DNA from: Membranipora membranacea
Taxonomy: Eukaryota; Bryozoa; Gymnolaemata; Cheilostomatida; Membraniporidae
Length of the DNA: 64,000 nt
Assembly: GCA_914767715.1 (NCBI GenBank)
Contig: OU612066.1
Span: 12,219,001-12,283,000, forward strand
Reading direction: 5' to 3'
This document shows, piece by piece, positions 22,479-33,618 of the stretch; position 1 is the stretch's first letter, and every line of letters starts with the position of its first letter. The notes below the pieces were generated by a model. The model saw only the letters and a program-made list of their open reading frames with translations, was not told where the DNA came from and searched no databases. A program made the translations under genes and the position numbers.

Positions 22479-22637
22479 TTACAGCTGAGTACTTTTCAAC
22501 CCAGACCAGTCATGCTCGTGTTCAGGTAAGTAACTAACTTCGTAGTTGGCACTTTTCTTTCTACGAGGTTGGATGAAGGAGGGAGGTTTGGTTTTTTTAA
22601 CTTGAATATAGGTGTCATCAAGTTGATGGACACTAGC
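22479..22637 (-). pseudogene. 3' part of a minus-strand frame split by the BEL/Pao insertion
   Basis: Reading on the minus strand from a possible acceptor at 30142-30143, the segment 30141-30080 continues in frame, once the retrotransposon and one target-site copy are removed, into 22632 and on to a TAA at 22479. The combined frame is about 71 codons. It is lysine-rich with a KTKPPSFIQPRRKK stretch. I do not recognise the protein. It may be a terminal exon of a host gene, or a chance open frame. The split by a 7.4-kb insertion would destroy the normal transcript end. Confidence 0.4.
22633..22637 (+). repeat. Target-site duplication CTAGC, left
   Basis: CTAGC precedes the 5' LTR and recurs at 30080-30084 directly after the 3' LTR. 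A 5-bp duplication is usual for BEL/Pao elements. Confidence 0.9.
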
Positions 22638-23234
22638 TGTTGCGTCTGCTGTGGCGTCGTGGCGAGGCAACTCTAGCGCATTTATACTCCCAATCATTTA
22701 TGTTCAAATAGGCAATGCATCCATATTAGGAACCTATTTTGAATAACAATAGAATACCACTTATTTTGCCAACACACTAGTTTTCAGGGCAAATCAGTTG
22801 CTTTGTTCAAACCCAAGGGAGAGGTTGAATTAATATCATGTCAGTGTACTCAAAAATTCTATAACTAATAATCTATATATATATAATACTAGTGATCTGT
22901 GCACCAATGGAGGAAAAGAGGTATGTCATTTTTCTTATTAAAACCTCATGTTGTCTTCTCAGAGCGCTGTTTATCATGTTTGCTATTTTAAGGCAAGTTG
23001 GCATTTGTTCATGATCAAACCAACCATTATTATGCTATATCAAGACACACAGATCTACAGATCTTTATTTTTGTGCGTTGTTTTTCTTCCTACATCACAA
23101 GGTTTTCTCAAAGCACACTGTTTACAATTTGTTCCTCTTAACTACAGTCTTACGATGGCAATGGCATAACAATAAAAATATTACTAGTCATCCGTAAACT
23201 CCATCCATCTCAACTCAATGCACTTATCGCTACA
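22638..23234 (+). repeat. 5' LTR of BEL/Pao element
   Basis: Begins TGTTGCGTCTG and ends TCGCTACA. It differs from the 3' LTR by small substitutions and short indels, for example a shorter TA run and an extra aggaaaagagg segment near 22912. Confidence 0.92.
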
Positions 23235-23489
23235 GTAAGACTCTTCTCGATATAGAGAAGTAAGATGGAGCAAACCTCTCCCGTGTGGAGTTGTATCATA
23301 TAAACGTCAAAAGTAGACTTCCTCCAAGATTGTCGATCACTGACGGATTCCATACCTTGCAGTCTGCTAACGTTAAGCTATAAAACGTTACATACTGGAC
23401 TGTGACTAGGCATCGAGTTGTCCTATCTCGTTGTCTAACCCTCTCATAGTATATGTATAACGTAACAGTACATGTACAACGCTTCTCAA

Positions 23490-23632
23490 GAGGGTGAATG
23501 AAACCAAACTGCGGTCTGGTCTACAGAGGGTGATATATCCTGATACAGTCTACAGAGGGTGATTTGTCCCGATCTATTCTACAGAGGGTGATATATCTTA
23601 ACCCAATCTACAGAGGGTGATATCTTAGTAGC
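23490..23632. repeat. Four-unit tandem repeat in the BEL leader
   Basis: The core tctacagagggtgat recurs four times at spacings of about 28-30 bases, in the long untranslated leader between the 5' LTR and gag. Confidence 0.75.
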
Positions 23633-24594
23633 TGATATTATCATCATACTACCGCTGCTAGTGTATCTTCTAACTACTAACATTCGATGCTGTATACTCT
23701 ACTGCGCTACTCTATGGTTGGTGCTTACTCTATACTCCGACTGGCGATAAAGGAAACTGGTGAGAGACAACTCCAAAATCCTGGTAACAAATCTATACAC
23801 CCTCGCTTCCATGCATAAACTGACCATGCTCATGACATGAACAAATATAAATAGACTGTGACATTATACGCGCTCACTCGTTGCAACCGATTTTGTGTGT
23901 GTTTTTTCCGTAAAGCCTTTCTTTTTGTTTTTCACACACAGTGAGCATTGATTCAGTTTCAGTAAGCATTGATTGTGTATCCGATCAATCAATCAAGCAT
24001 TCTCATAATTGTGTATCAAAGTGACAACTCAGTATCAATCTGTGCATTCCGTATCATAAGCAATCATTTTGTGGTACAAGTCACATCAAACCTGTAATAT
24101 CATACAGTGTAGTAGTGTCTTTTACACACCAGAGTTGTCTCGTGCACGGCGCATAGCTTTCACAGCGAAACCCATTGCGTTGTGTCATACCGCAGTGCAA
24201 CCTGTATCAGTGCCTACTCGGTTTTTGCGTATCAATCTTAACCTACGCCAATTACCCTCATTACCCTATCTGCTCGATAAAGCTATCATCAGTCGGTAAA
24301 GCTATCTTCAGTCGCGCTGTTATTGTTCAAAGAAATTTCATCTGTCATATTGGAATATCTTTCTGCTCTGGTTAGCAAATATTATCCCCTCGTTATTGTT
24401 CTGATCGAAGAGGAACAACAATGTATCCAGCTATCTACCCACACATGATTCCCTAAACAACCATTATTCATGCTGAATCGTCAATGACAACAAATCATTT
24501 CTACACCGAAGCTGATTTATTTGATGCTGCAACACTACAACAGAAGTTGTCTGCTCACAACAATCAACACCCTTCCGATGCTGAACTACTTGTT

Positions 24595-25110
24595 GGTGAA
24601 TTTGATGGTGAATACTATTTGATGGTGAATACTACTTGATGGTGAATACTACTTGATGGTGAATACTACTAGATGGTGAATACTACTTGATGGTGAATAC
24701 TATTTGATGGTGAATACTACTAGATGGTGAATACTACTTGATGGTGAATACTACTTGATGGTGAATACTACTTGATGGTGTATACTACTTGATGGCGAAT
24801 ACTACTAGATGGTGAATACTACTTGATGGTGAATACTACTTGATGGTGAATACTATTTGATGGTGAATACTACTTGATGGTGAATACTACTTGATGGTGA
24901 ATACTACTAGATGGTGAATACTACTTGATGGTGAATACTACTTGATGGTGAATACTATTTGATGGTGAATACTACTTGATGGTGAATACTACTTGATGGT
25001 GAATACTATTTGATGGTGAATACTACTAGATGGTGAATACTACTTGATGGTGAATACTACTTGATGGTGAATACTACTTGATGGTGTATACTACTTGATG
25101 GTGAAAATTA
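24595..25110. repeat. 17-bp minisatellite in the BEL leader
   Basis: About 30 near-perfect units of TTGATGGTGAATACTAC occupy the 500 bases before gag. Variants (actagatgg, tatttgatgg) recur in order, suggesting higher-order expansion of groups of units. The unit length is not a multiple of three and stops occur in all frames. Confidence 0.92.
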
Positions 25111-25384
25111 CTGTCAACCAACTAGAAGAAACTATATTTCTTATCGAAGAAGCTGTCTGCTGTCTACGGCAATCTACACTTCTTCACAGCAAATTTATTT
25201 GATGCTGAAATATTGTTCCAGTAAAATCATTAAGATTTGAAACTCCGGTTAGACTATAAACACAATCATCTACAGCAACGATATCCGTGTGAATCGGAAA
25301 AGCTTCTCTATCTACTGTACCCATTTATTTTCCGTGTGCATCGGATAACCTATTAGCCCTGTTGAATAATACAGCAGGCCAAAA

Positions 25385-26317
25385 ATGGATCACAAAGAGA
25401 TGTTCATTGCTTGTCTACCCAAATGGAAAGCAGATGATCTGCGTGATGAATGTGTAAGATTAGATCTACCGCGAGGAAACAAACTTGAAATGGTTCAAAT
25501 ACTGAAGCATTATTATACTGATCCTGATCAGTACAACAAAAATCAGGAACAAGACGGAGCAGAACAGGAACAGCCTTCCAGCGTAACTGCTACAGGTGCA
25601 GGTGGTGAAGAACCTGTTGATGTGCGACATAAATTGACACCTCTCAAATCTGCAGAAAGTGCCTCATCAGACACAAACCAGCTTGATTCAAATTCATCAG
25701 GTGCCCATAGTCAACATGACAGTGATGGAGTTAACAAACCTGCTGAAAAACTACAAGAGATGGACGAACTGGAAGCTCTGGAACGTGAGCTGAAAATTTT
25801 GGAGATGAAAGAGAAAATCAGACTGACACAACATCGACTCAATCAACCAGTCAGGGAGGGCAACTTTGATAATAGCAGCCCCTCTGTATTAAGATCATCA
25901 GATATGATGGAAATTGTTAGGGTCATGCAAAAGTCAGTCGACACTCAGAATATTAACTCTTCAAATCTGCCAGTTTTTGATGGAAACCCACTAGAATACA
26001 CAAGATGGAAATCAAAACTGAAATTACTGATACAAAACAAAGATTTTGATCCCGCTCAAAAGCTCATGTTCCTAGAGCAGTGTTTAGCCGGGAAGGCGTT
26101 GAAATGTGTGAAAGCCTGTTTCATGCTAGATACCCCTGAAGCATTTGATAATGTATTGGAGTTACTGCAGAGTAGATTTGGTGACCCTTATGTTGTTTCT
26201 GATGCTTTCCGAGATGAACTCGAGTCTTGGTCTAGGATTCAAGCCAACTACAGTGAAGGTTTAAGAGACTACGCTGATTTCTTACAGCAGTGCAAGCTGG
26301 CCATGAAGACTATTTAG
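25385..26317 (+). CDS. gag: BEL/Pao gag N-terminal region
   Basis: A 310-codon frame from an ATG. A SAP-like N-terminus (KWKADDLRDECVRLDLPRG) is followed by an acidic/low-complexity linker and a coiled-coil-like EALERELKILEMKEK segment. The BEL gag core (DUF1759 type) runs from about residue 198 with LPVFDGNPLEYTRWK and ends near LQQCKLAMKTI. An early TAG stops the frame where gag should continue into its zinc knuckles, so the product is truncated. The knuckle region follows at 26430-26830 in broken frames. Confidence 0.8.
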   Translation: MDHKEMFIACLPKWKADDLRDECVRLDLPRGNKLEMVQILKHYYTDPDQYNKNQEQDGAEQEQPSSVTATGAGGEEPVDVRHKLTPLKSAESASSDTNQLDSNSSGAHSQHDSDGVNKPAEKLQEMDELEALERELKILEMKEKIRLTQHRLNQPVREGNFDNSSPSVLRSSDMMEIVRVMQKSVDTQNINSSNLPVFDGNPLEYTRWKSKLKLLIQNKDFDPAQKLMFLEQCLAGKALKCVKACFMLDTPEAFDNVLELLQSRFGDPYVVSDAFRDELESWSRIQANYSEGLRDYADFLQQCKLAMKTI

Positions 26318-29300
26318 ATTTGTCAACACTCTTCCATGGGGACTACTGAATAAATGGTCCGACAAAGCTGGGAAAAAGAAGCTAAAAAGCGGTTCCTATC
26401 CCTCATTTGGTGATTATGCTGATTTTATCATGGTACATGCAACTCTAGCTTGTGACAGTGTCACCTCAGTCAGCGCATTATCAGACAGAAAGAAAGTCAA
26501 TGATAACAGGCAGTCTAAAGACTCAAAGCTGCTCAACACAAGGTCAACTATTTCACACAATACTAAGACCACTGAAAAGAAGTCCACTAGTTCTGCAAAA
26601 TTAAACAGCAATTCTGATTCTCATCGGCTCTCATGCTCTCGGTGTCCAAAAACCAACTCGCACATTACAGCGGATTGTAGATTGGTCGGCCAGATGACAA
26701 AGGAGGAACAGCAAACTTTCATCAAAGGAAACAAGCTCTGTTTCCATTGACTTGAATCAGGACACTTCTCGTCGGACAGCTCCACGGAAAGTGAAGTGCA
26801 GAATTTGTAAGGCTGGTGACCACCCGACATATCGACATAATGCTAAAACCGCTTCCAGCAAAGGTGAAGGTAATCCACAGCGGAAACCTGAAAATCCTAC
26901 GATGGAGGTTGTAAGCAACAACATTGATTCTTCAAATGGAGATCACATTTCGTCAGGATCAACATCTATGATACTTCCTGTCTATGTGTCTACTGCAGAA
27001 AATCTTAATGATAGAGTTCTTGTTTATGCAATGATCGATAGCATGTCTGACACCTCTTTCATTAGTGAAGATATTTCTCATTCTCTTCATGGAAAGAAAT
27101 GTAAAGCTTCTCTGAGAATATCTACAGTAGCTAGCAGAAATATTGTTAACTGTGAGGAATATGGGAAACTGAGGGTCCGTGGGATGAATTCAGATAGGGT
27201 TATCACTATTCCTAGTACCTATACTCAGGTTGACATACCTGGAAATCGTACCCATATTCCTACTCCTGATACCGCTGCTAAATGGAGGCATCTGTCTCAA
27301 ATAAAAAACAAGCTTTCTCCTTTGCAGCAATGTGACATTGCTTTGTTGATAGGTTTCAACTGTTCTCTCGATCCCCTAGGTCTTATCACACCCTTTACCT
27401 TATATGGGAAACTCCTGTTACAAGGTCTCTGCACTGAGAAGAAGGGCTGGGATGACATGCTGTCAGCAGCCCAACTCAATGACTATGAGACTTGGCTCGC
27501 AGATCTCAACTCCCTCAGTACTATTCAAGTCCCCAGATGTTACAAAACTGACACTCTAACCGAACCCTCAGATGTCCAGCTACATACCTTTGTAGATGCC
27601 AGTACAACTGGATATGGACCATGCTCCTATCTCAGATTGATTGATAAAAAGAGAAATCTTGTCTCTATGAGTCTAGTTACTGGCAAATCAAGAGTTGCAC
27701 CGAAGAAAGCTATGACTATTCCTCGCCTTGAGTTACAGGCAGCTGTTCTTGGTGTGAAAGTGAGCGATTTCCTTGTGAATGAGCTCATGTATTACAATCT
27801 AAAGACATTCTTTTGGTCAGATTCACAATCGGTTCTCGGTTACATTTCTAATCAGGCAAAGCGATTCCATACTTTTGTCTGCAATCGGGTCCAGAGAATT
27901 CGTGACAGCACAACCACTAGCCAATGGCACTATGTTTCAACAGAAATCAACCCTGCCCATGTTGCTTCAAGGGGAGCCTACATAAATGACATCCCTAACT
28001 CCTGGCTGAAAGGACCAGAATTTCTTCTCGACTCGTCATTTTCCTGTCAAAGTGTCCAGTCAAACAGCTACAAGCTCAATCCAGATGATAATGAGATCAA
28101 AACGGTGTTCTCTCACAGAATCCAGACAGAGATCGACGAGAAAGTAGTCCTCCTACAAACATTTGAGAAATATAGCACCTGGAATGAAGTGCTGAAACTC
28201 ATGTGTTGCCTTCTGAAACTCAACAAGAAGTACCGACACTCAACCCCACATTCAGACAAGGTCTTTCTCACATTAGTTAGACTGCTACAACAAATGCATT
28301 TCGCAGAAGAGATACAGCAAGTTGAGAAAGGAAAAGTACCAGATAGCTCAATTCTGTACATGCTAGATCCTTTTATTGACAAAGAAGGCATTCTTCGTGT
28401 CGGTGGTAGGCTCTCAAACTCCTTATCAGGCAATCAAGCCACTCATCCTGCTATAATGCCTAGCAAATCTAATATCACCACCCTCTATCTCCAACATATT
28501 CATAACACTGTGGTTGCCCATCAGGGTAGAATGACTACACTAAATGCAGTCAGAGCTCGTGGAATTAATCTCCTCAGTAATGCGAGCGGTCTCATCTGTT
28601 ATATATCACTGTGTAAAATGTCGTAAGTTGCGTGGTGCGCCACTCAAACAGAAGATGGCTGATCTTCCTGAAACACGTGCAACTCCCACTGCACCATTCA
28701 CTCATAATGGCATTGATGTATTTGGCCCAATCACAGTCAGACAGGGTCGCAAGGATGTAAAGAATTATGGCCTCATATTCTCCTGTTTCTCTAGTCGTGC
28801 TGTGCACATCGAGTTATTGGATAACATGAGTACAGACTCATTCATAAACGGCCTCAGGTGTTTCCTAGCCATACGAGGACCAACAGAAACACTTTACTGT
28901 GACCAAGGCACTAACTTTATAGGTGCAAGTAATGACTTCAAGAAATGCCTCGATGAACTCAGTAGTGATAGGGTGCAGAAGTACCTAGAGTCCAAACAGT
29001 GCTGATTTGTGTTCAATCCTCCTTCAGCTAGCCACTTTGGCGGAGTCTGGGAAAGGCTCATTAGGACTGTACGCAATGTGATGAACGGTATTCTGATAGA
29101 ACAACACACTACCAGACTATCTACTCAGGAGCTTAGAACTCTGATGTACGAATGTATGTACATCATCAATAGCAGACCACTGACAACCACAGCTTTCAGT
29201 CAGTCAACAAGTGTCGAACCTCTTCCACTGACACCAAATCTTCTTCTCACTATGAAAAGATCATCTACCTTACCTCCACCTGGGAAATTTGAAGACCCTG

Positions 29301-29455
29301 ATCTGTATTGTCGTACAAGATGGCGACGTGTCCAGTATTTGGCTGATCAGTTCTGGAGTCGCTGGAAATGCGAATATCTACAATCCACAAGCTTATCCTC
29401 CTTCTCAGTTCTTCTAGTGATTAACTTTCCCGCTTGTTGTCTCATATTCAGTTAG
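26318..29455 (+). pseudogene. pol: BEL/Pao gag end and pol remnants
   Basis: In order: a zinc-knuckle region with CSRC...ADC and KLCFH, then TGA (26748-26750) where a cysteine is expected; a second knuckle CRICKAGDHPTYRH; the aspartic protease/DUF1758 region (AMIDSMSDTSFI); a junction at about 27369 where the reverse transcriptase core is gone; RNase H (HTFVDASTTGYG...IPRLELQAAV...SDSQSVLGYI); an H2C2-type integrase head; a frameshift near 28600; the integrase core with aspartates in GIDVFGP and YCDQGTNF and glutamate in GGVWERLIR; and a TGA at 29003-29005. The C-terminus breaks after WRRVQYLADQFWSRWK. The DDE residues are present but the protein is in pieces. Confidence 0.88.
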
Positions 29456-29477
29456 TCGAAAAAAAAAACCATTCTGG

Positions 29478-29490
29478 TTTTTGGAGGGGG
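29478..29490 (+). other. Polypurine tract
   Basis: The purine-rich ttggaggggg lies immediately before the 3' LTR, where plus-strand priming is expected. Confidence 0.6.
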
Positions 29491-30079
29491 TGTTGCGTCT
29501 GCTGTGGCGACGTGGCGAGGCAACTCTAGCGCATTTATACTCCCAATCATTTATGTTCAAATAGGCAATGCATCCATATTAGGAACCTATTTTGAATAAC
29601 AATAGAATACCACTTATTTTGCCAACACACTAGTTTTCAGGGCAAATCAGTTGCTTTGTTCAAACCCAAGGGAGAGGTTGAATTAATATCATGTCAGTGT
29701 ACTCAAAAATTCTATAACTAATAATCTATATATATATATATAATACTAGTGATCTGTGCACCAATGTATGTCATTTTTCTTATTAAATCCTCATGTTATC
29801 TTCTCAGAGCGCTCTTTATCATGTTTGCTATTTTGAGGCAAGATGGCATTTGTTCATGATCAAACCAACCATTATTATGCTATATCAAGACACACAGATC
29901 TACAGATCTTTATTTTTGTGCGTTGTTTTTCTTCCTACATCACAAGGTTTTCTCAAAGCACACTGTTTACAATTTGTTCCTCTTAATTACAGTCTTACGA
30001 TGGCAATGGCATAACAATAAAAATATCACTAGTCATCCGTAAACTCCATCCAACTCAACTCAATGCACTTATCGCTACA
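29491..30079 (+). repeat. 3' LTR of BEL/Pao element
   Basis: Starts TGTTGCGTCTG after the polypurine tract and ends TCGCTACA before the target duplication CTAGC (30080-30084). The 73-codon frame within both LTRs is a repeat-borne open stretch. Confidence 0.92.
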
Positions 30080-30141
30080 CTAGCATCTTCAGTTGCCTTA
30101 ATTCGCTTCATTTTCGTATCAAGAAATGCCCACTTCAGTTT
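30080..30141 (-). pseudogene. 5' part of the minus-strand frame split by BEL/Pao
   Basis: The partner of 22479-22637. An AG acceptor at 30142-30143 on the minus strand would open a phase-compatible exon (KLKWAFLDTKMKRIK...) that reads through the CTAGC target and continues on the far side of the element. A TAG lies just upstream in the same frame, within the acceptor, as expected at an exon edge. Confidence 0.35.
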
Positions 30142-30320
30142 CTAAAGATTTTGAGAATGTGCCGTTCCGCCTCCATCACTTGTTCCAGGTCGGCTAGGGT
30201 GAATGGCCACGACAGCCATATCAGGTAGTACTAGACAAACATCTTAAGTCCCAAGTCAGACGTCTCTAGCACTTAGCTATCCTTGATCCTGATATTGATT
30301 ACAATGTTTTCTATTATTAG

Positions 30321-30586
30321 ATTGGAAGCGGTTGTATCTATCTTTTGGCTGGTGTTAGTACAACTGCTTACTGGCAGTCAGAGTCGTACAGTGAGGGTCT
30401 CATCGTCCGCTCAGCAGTGTCCACCTCTATCCTGGTTCGACAAAACCGGCTGATACAAATTGCGGTTTAGCATGTGATTGCTTTTTTCCAATACAGCTCC
30501 CATTTGCAGCAGTTCCAGAGGGGATGCTGATGACTCGATGCTGGGCAAATTGTAACATCTATGGAGAGTGCAAGTCTGAATGCTGA
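30321..30586 (+). pseudogene. Divergent CRP relative with frameshift (copy H)
   Basis: After an AG at 30319-30320 the frame reads a hydrophobic leader (LEAVVSIFWLVLVQLLTG) and the first cysteine motif CPPLSWFDKTG. A one-base shift then moves to another frame with NCGLACDCF and finally RCWANCNIYGECKSEC before TGA. The spacing of RCWANC-x5-C matches the CRP family end. The phase-2 acceptor is also shared. It is an ancient paralogue rather than a copy from the 3-20 kb cluster. The frameshift suggests a pseudogene, unless an unseen intron removes it. No convincing first exon was found. Confidence 0.55.
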
Positions 30587-30815
30587 AAGCCTCTTTGGAA
30601 CTTTTGAAAACATTTTTCAACATATAAATCAAAACAACCAAAGTAAACAAAGCTGGTTTTGTTATTTCTAATCTTTATTGGCATCAAACTGTAATACATA
30701 AAATAAGTTCAGCACTATATAGGGTTGCGACCTTTGGACAGATCACACATTAAACTTAGTATAGAGACTCTATACTCTGACATTACGGCTAAAATAAGAA
30801 CAGTAACAAGGTAGC

Positions 30816-30944
30816 TTATGCGCTCAAACTGTGACGGGATAGCTGGTAGAGGCATGTCACTATCAGCCACTTTCCCCAGGGTGGCGAAAGTAGTTCATAG
30901 TGAAATGCCTATACCAGCTATCCCGTCACAGTTTGAGCGCATAA
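30816..30944. mobile_element. 129-bp foldback (MITE-like) element
   Basis: The ends TTATGCGCTCAAACTGTGAC and their complement enclose arms of about 48 bases with few mismatches around a short centre. No clear target duplication is visible beyond TTA/TAA at the tips. It could be a small non-autonomous transposon. Confidence 0.6.
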
Positions 30945-31243
30945 ACTTGTAACAAGGATTTCATTCCTAAAGGTTTTCTTTTGCGTAAAAATGTGAGCCC
31001 AAATGATCAAAGTCTCATCTTCAATGTAGGACTATTCTCTAAACAGATACTGCATAATAGAACTATTTAATTATTAATTTTATGTTATACATGTTGTAAC
31101 ATTGCATGGCTTATCATTTTATAGTAAGTTCCTTGTCACAGCTTGCCAGTTATTTCTCCGCCATTAATTGCTGTCACATACTTAATATGTTCTAACCATT
31201 TCAATTGGTCATATAAAAAAAATTTGAAAAAAAAAGAATTGTG

Positions 31244-33606
31244 TCAACTTCCTGTTATACATGTTTGACAATCACATTGATCCAGTTCGTCTGACCAGGT
31301 GTTAATGTTACTACCACAGAGTTGTCCATTATCTCTACAGTACTCAGTATCTGAGACACATTGTAGAAAACACAGGAACTGTGGTGATGTACACGAGCAC
31401 TGCTCATCCTCCCAATCTCCACATTGATTAAATCCGTCACATAGCATAGCTGATAATATACAGCGCCCGCTACCTGTAGAAAAATAGAAGCAAAGGTGGA
31501 AAGAGAGCTGTTATTAGTGAGTGTATGCCTCTTTGAAGCTAAACATTATATTAAGTAACAGTGGGTAATTGTAACCTGATAAAAAGACGATATCAAGGTA
31601 TACTTTCAAGTCATTTGGGTTGTGTTGACCTAATTCAACTCTACTCAATATTTCAATTACAATGTCGGAACTTGTAAATCATCTAGGAGTTCATAGAAAT
31701 GGAAAATAATCTGTTTTATAAAAAAATCCTGTGCCATTGTTGCAGTTGTCCCCTCACACCTTACCTTCACATTTATACAGTTCCTTGTGATTTAATCCAC
31801 AACTGTGACAACGTAGCTCATCATACCAGTCCCCACAGTCATTGTGCCCATCACAGACCCACTGAGGATTTATAAACTTTACTGGTGAATCATCAGAGCA
31901 CCTGATGACAAGTGCCATATCTTCGTTCTCTGGCTTACTCTGATCCATTGCTTCCTGCAGGATATATCATAGACGCTTTATGAATGAGTTTGAAGTGGTG
32001 CTAAGAACTGTACTTAAAATGCACATGGATTTAAAGCTACTGCAAAAAAATTAAGAATGGTAAATGGTACTTTTTTTGTCGGATATATACAGTTGATAAC
32101 TCTTTACAGGAAAAGAAATTAGGCCCCAGAGAGCACTATAGATTCTCATCCTATAATCGTGATGCATCTCACAAAAATAATGTTTATTGGAGAGATGTCA
32201 CACAAAAAATGAATTCTGAAATGAACAGCAAACCGTCTCCTACTCATTCAGGTGCTTGTCAGCCATGAGTACAGACAGAAACGTGCGAGGATTTAAAGGC
32301 TGACCAATAAGGGAATGATCGTGTACTTACCATCTTGTCAGTTTTTATGTTGGTTAGTCCAAATCCCATGAGTAGGACATCATGCTTCAGCGTAAATCGG
32401 GAGGTATTGTCTCTAACAAAAGAAAACTACGTAGAGTTAAATATTAACCAATTTATTTACTTTAATCTGAAAGCTGAGAAGTTATCTTTACATGTTAAGA
32501 GGGAAGATAACTCAGGCAATATGTGATGACCTTGCCAAGTTTATTAGTATTAGCTTGTAAAGGTACATTTTTGCTATCATGCAATATACTTGCACAGTAC
32601 TCTTGTTTTGATAATTGGGTCTTATTTATCATGAAAGTGTAATTATTTCTGAATCTCTATTTGCATGGAAGAACAACAGCAGACAATAATGGTGCATCAT
32701 CTTAGACAAAGGATCTATAGGAAGCTACCTCAATAGCTAAGCAGCAGGTTTAATGGTTTAAATCTTTCCCTACAGCCTATGAATAAACAATATGCAGGGT
32801 CTCTCAAACCTAATTCTCGTTTGAGGTGACTGAAATATAAGTATGTAACCTATATCAAGACATCATTGTGGGCTATGGTATGGGTAGGGTGGTTGGGGTG
32901 ATCAAGTTTTCCTGTTAGACTTACATTGGATGAGGTTAAATTACAGTAGGAGTACAACCCATAAGAAGTGAATGATATACCAACCTCCTTCCCTCCCTCC
33001 CTCCCTCCCTCCCTCCCTCCCTCCCTCCCTCCCTCCCTCCCTCCCTCCCTCCCTCCCTCCCTCCCTCCCTCCCTCCCTCCCTCTCCTATCTTATTCAGGT
33101 AGCATGGCTCAAGAATGGGGCATTAATACTTTGAGGGGTAGCAGCTGTAATCTAGATAGGATCACTTTCTCGTATTGAAGAGGAGCTTGAAATTTCTCTT
33201 TCAAAGCTGTAATAATTCAGACTCAACTTAGATTCCGTCACAGACCTAACTGCACCTAAATAACTTCAAATCCAATATATGATTGAAATTTGTGTCTCCC
33301 ATATAAGGTATTATGACTCATAGCTGGCTTGATCAGAATATGTTGGTAATCTTACATGCTGGGCATATACATACATATTTGATAATCAGACCACCGGTTT
33401 TACATATAACAGATTGCTATACAATAAATAATTATCTGGTAAACAATCAAATTTGAAAGGTCTGAATGAAAAGAATAATTATGGTAAACCCATAATTAAT
33501 TATATTGGTACCTGATGGATAAGACAGTGACTGTCAGTATAATGACAGCTAGACAAAGTAATCCCAGCACTGTGACAAGAGCCATCATTAATGTACTAGC
33601 TTTCAT
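31244..33606 (-). CDS. Type II membrane or secreted LDLa-module protein, copy L1
   Basis: Four spliced minus-strand exons fit in phase: 33618-33512 (start ATG at 33606), 32412-32331, 31954-31765 and 31473-31244, giving about 198 residues. Residues 5-30 form a hydrophobic segment after MKAS, read as a signal anchor or signal peptide. Two LDL-receptor-A-like modules follow, each with a CDGxNxCGDWxDE calcium-binding core ([14 protein letters not shown] and [14 protein letters not shown]). Each shows four rather than six cysteines, so they are degenerate. A cysteine-rich tail ends CITGS. An AG acceptor precedes the first coding exon, so a 5' untranslated exon probably lies further upstream. A paralogue with the same exon lengths lies at 35.9-39.9 kb. 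Confidence 0.75.
32981..33083. repeat. (CCCT)n microsatellite
   Basis: About 25 tetranucleotide units within the intron between the first two coding exons of gene L1. Confidence 0.95.
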
Positions 33607-33618
33607 TGGAGCAGCTCG

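Larger units (their letters stand above)
22638..30079 (+). mobile_element. BEL/Pao LTR retrotransposon, internally deleted
   Basis: A complete-ended element with two LTRs of about 590-597 bp, both starting TG and ending CA, CTAGC target duplications, and gag and pol reading frames. Pol keeps the aspartic protease region, RNase H and integrase, but the reverse transcriptase core is missing between the segment ending LLIGFNC and the one starting DPLGLITP (about 27369). Stops also interrupt the frame. The LTRs are very similar, so the insertion looks fairly recent. It can no longer move on its own. Confidence 0.92.

Noticed and set aside
24595-25110. CRISPR array
   Set aside because: Units are contiguous 17-bp repeats without unique spacers, inside a retrotransposon leader in animal-type DNA.
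32972-33178. Proline/serine-rich protein
   Set aside because: It is the translation of the (CCCT)n tract in an intron.
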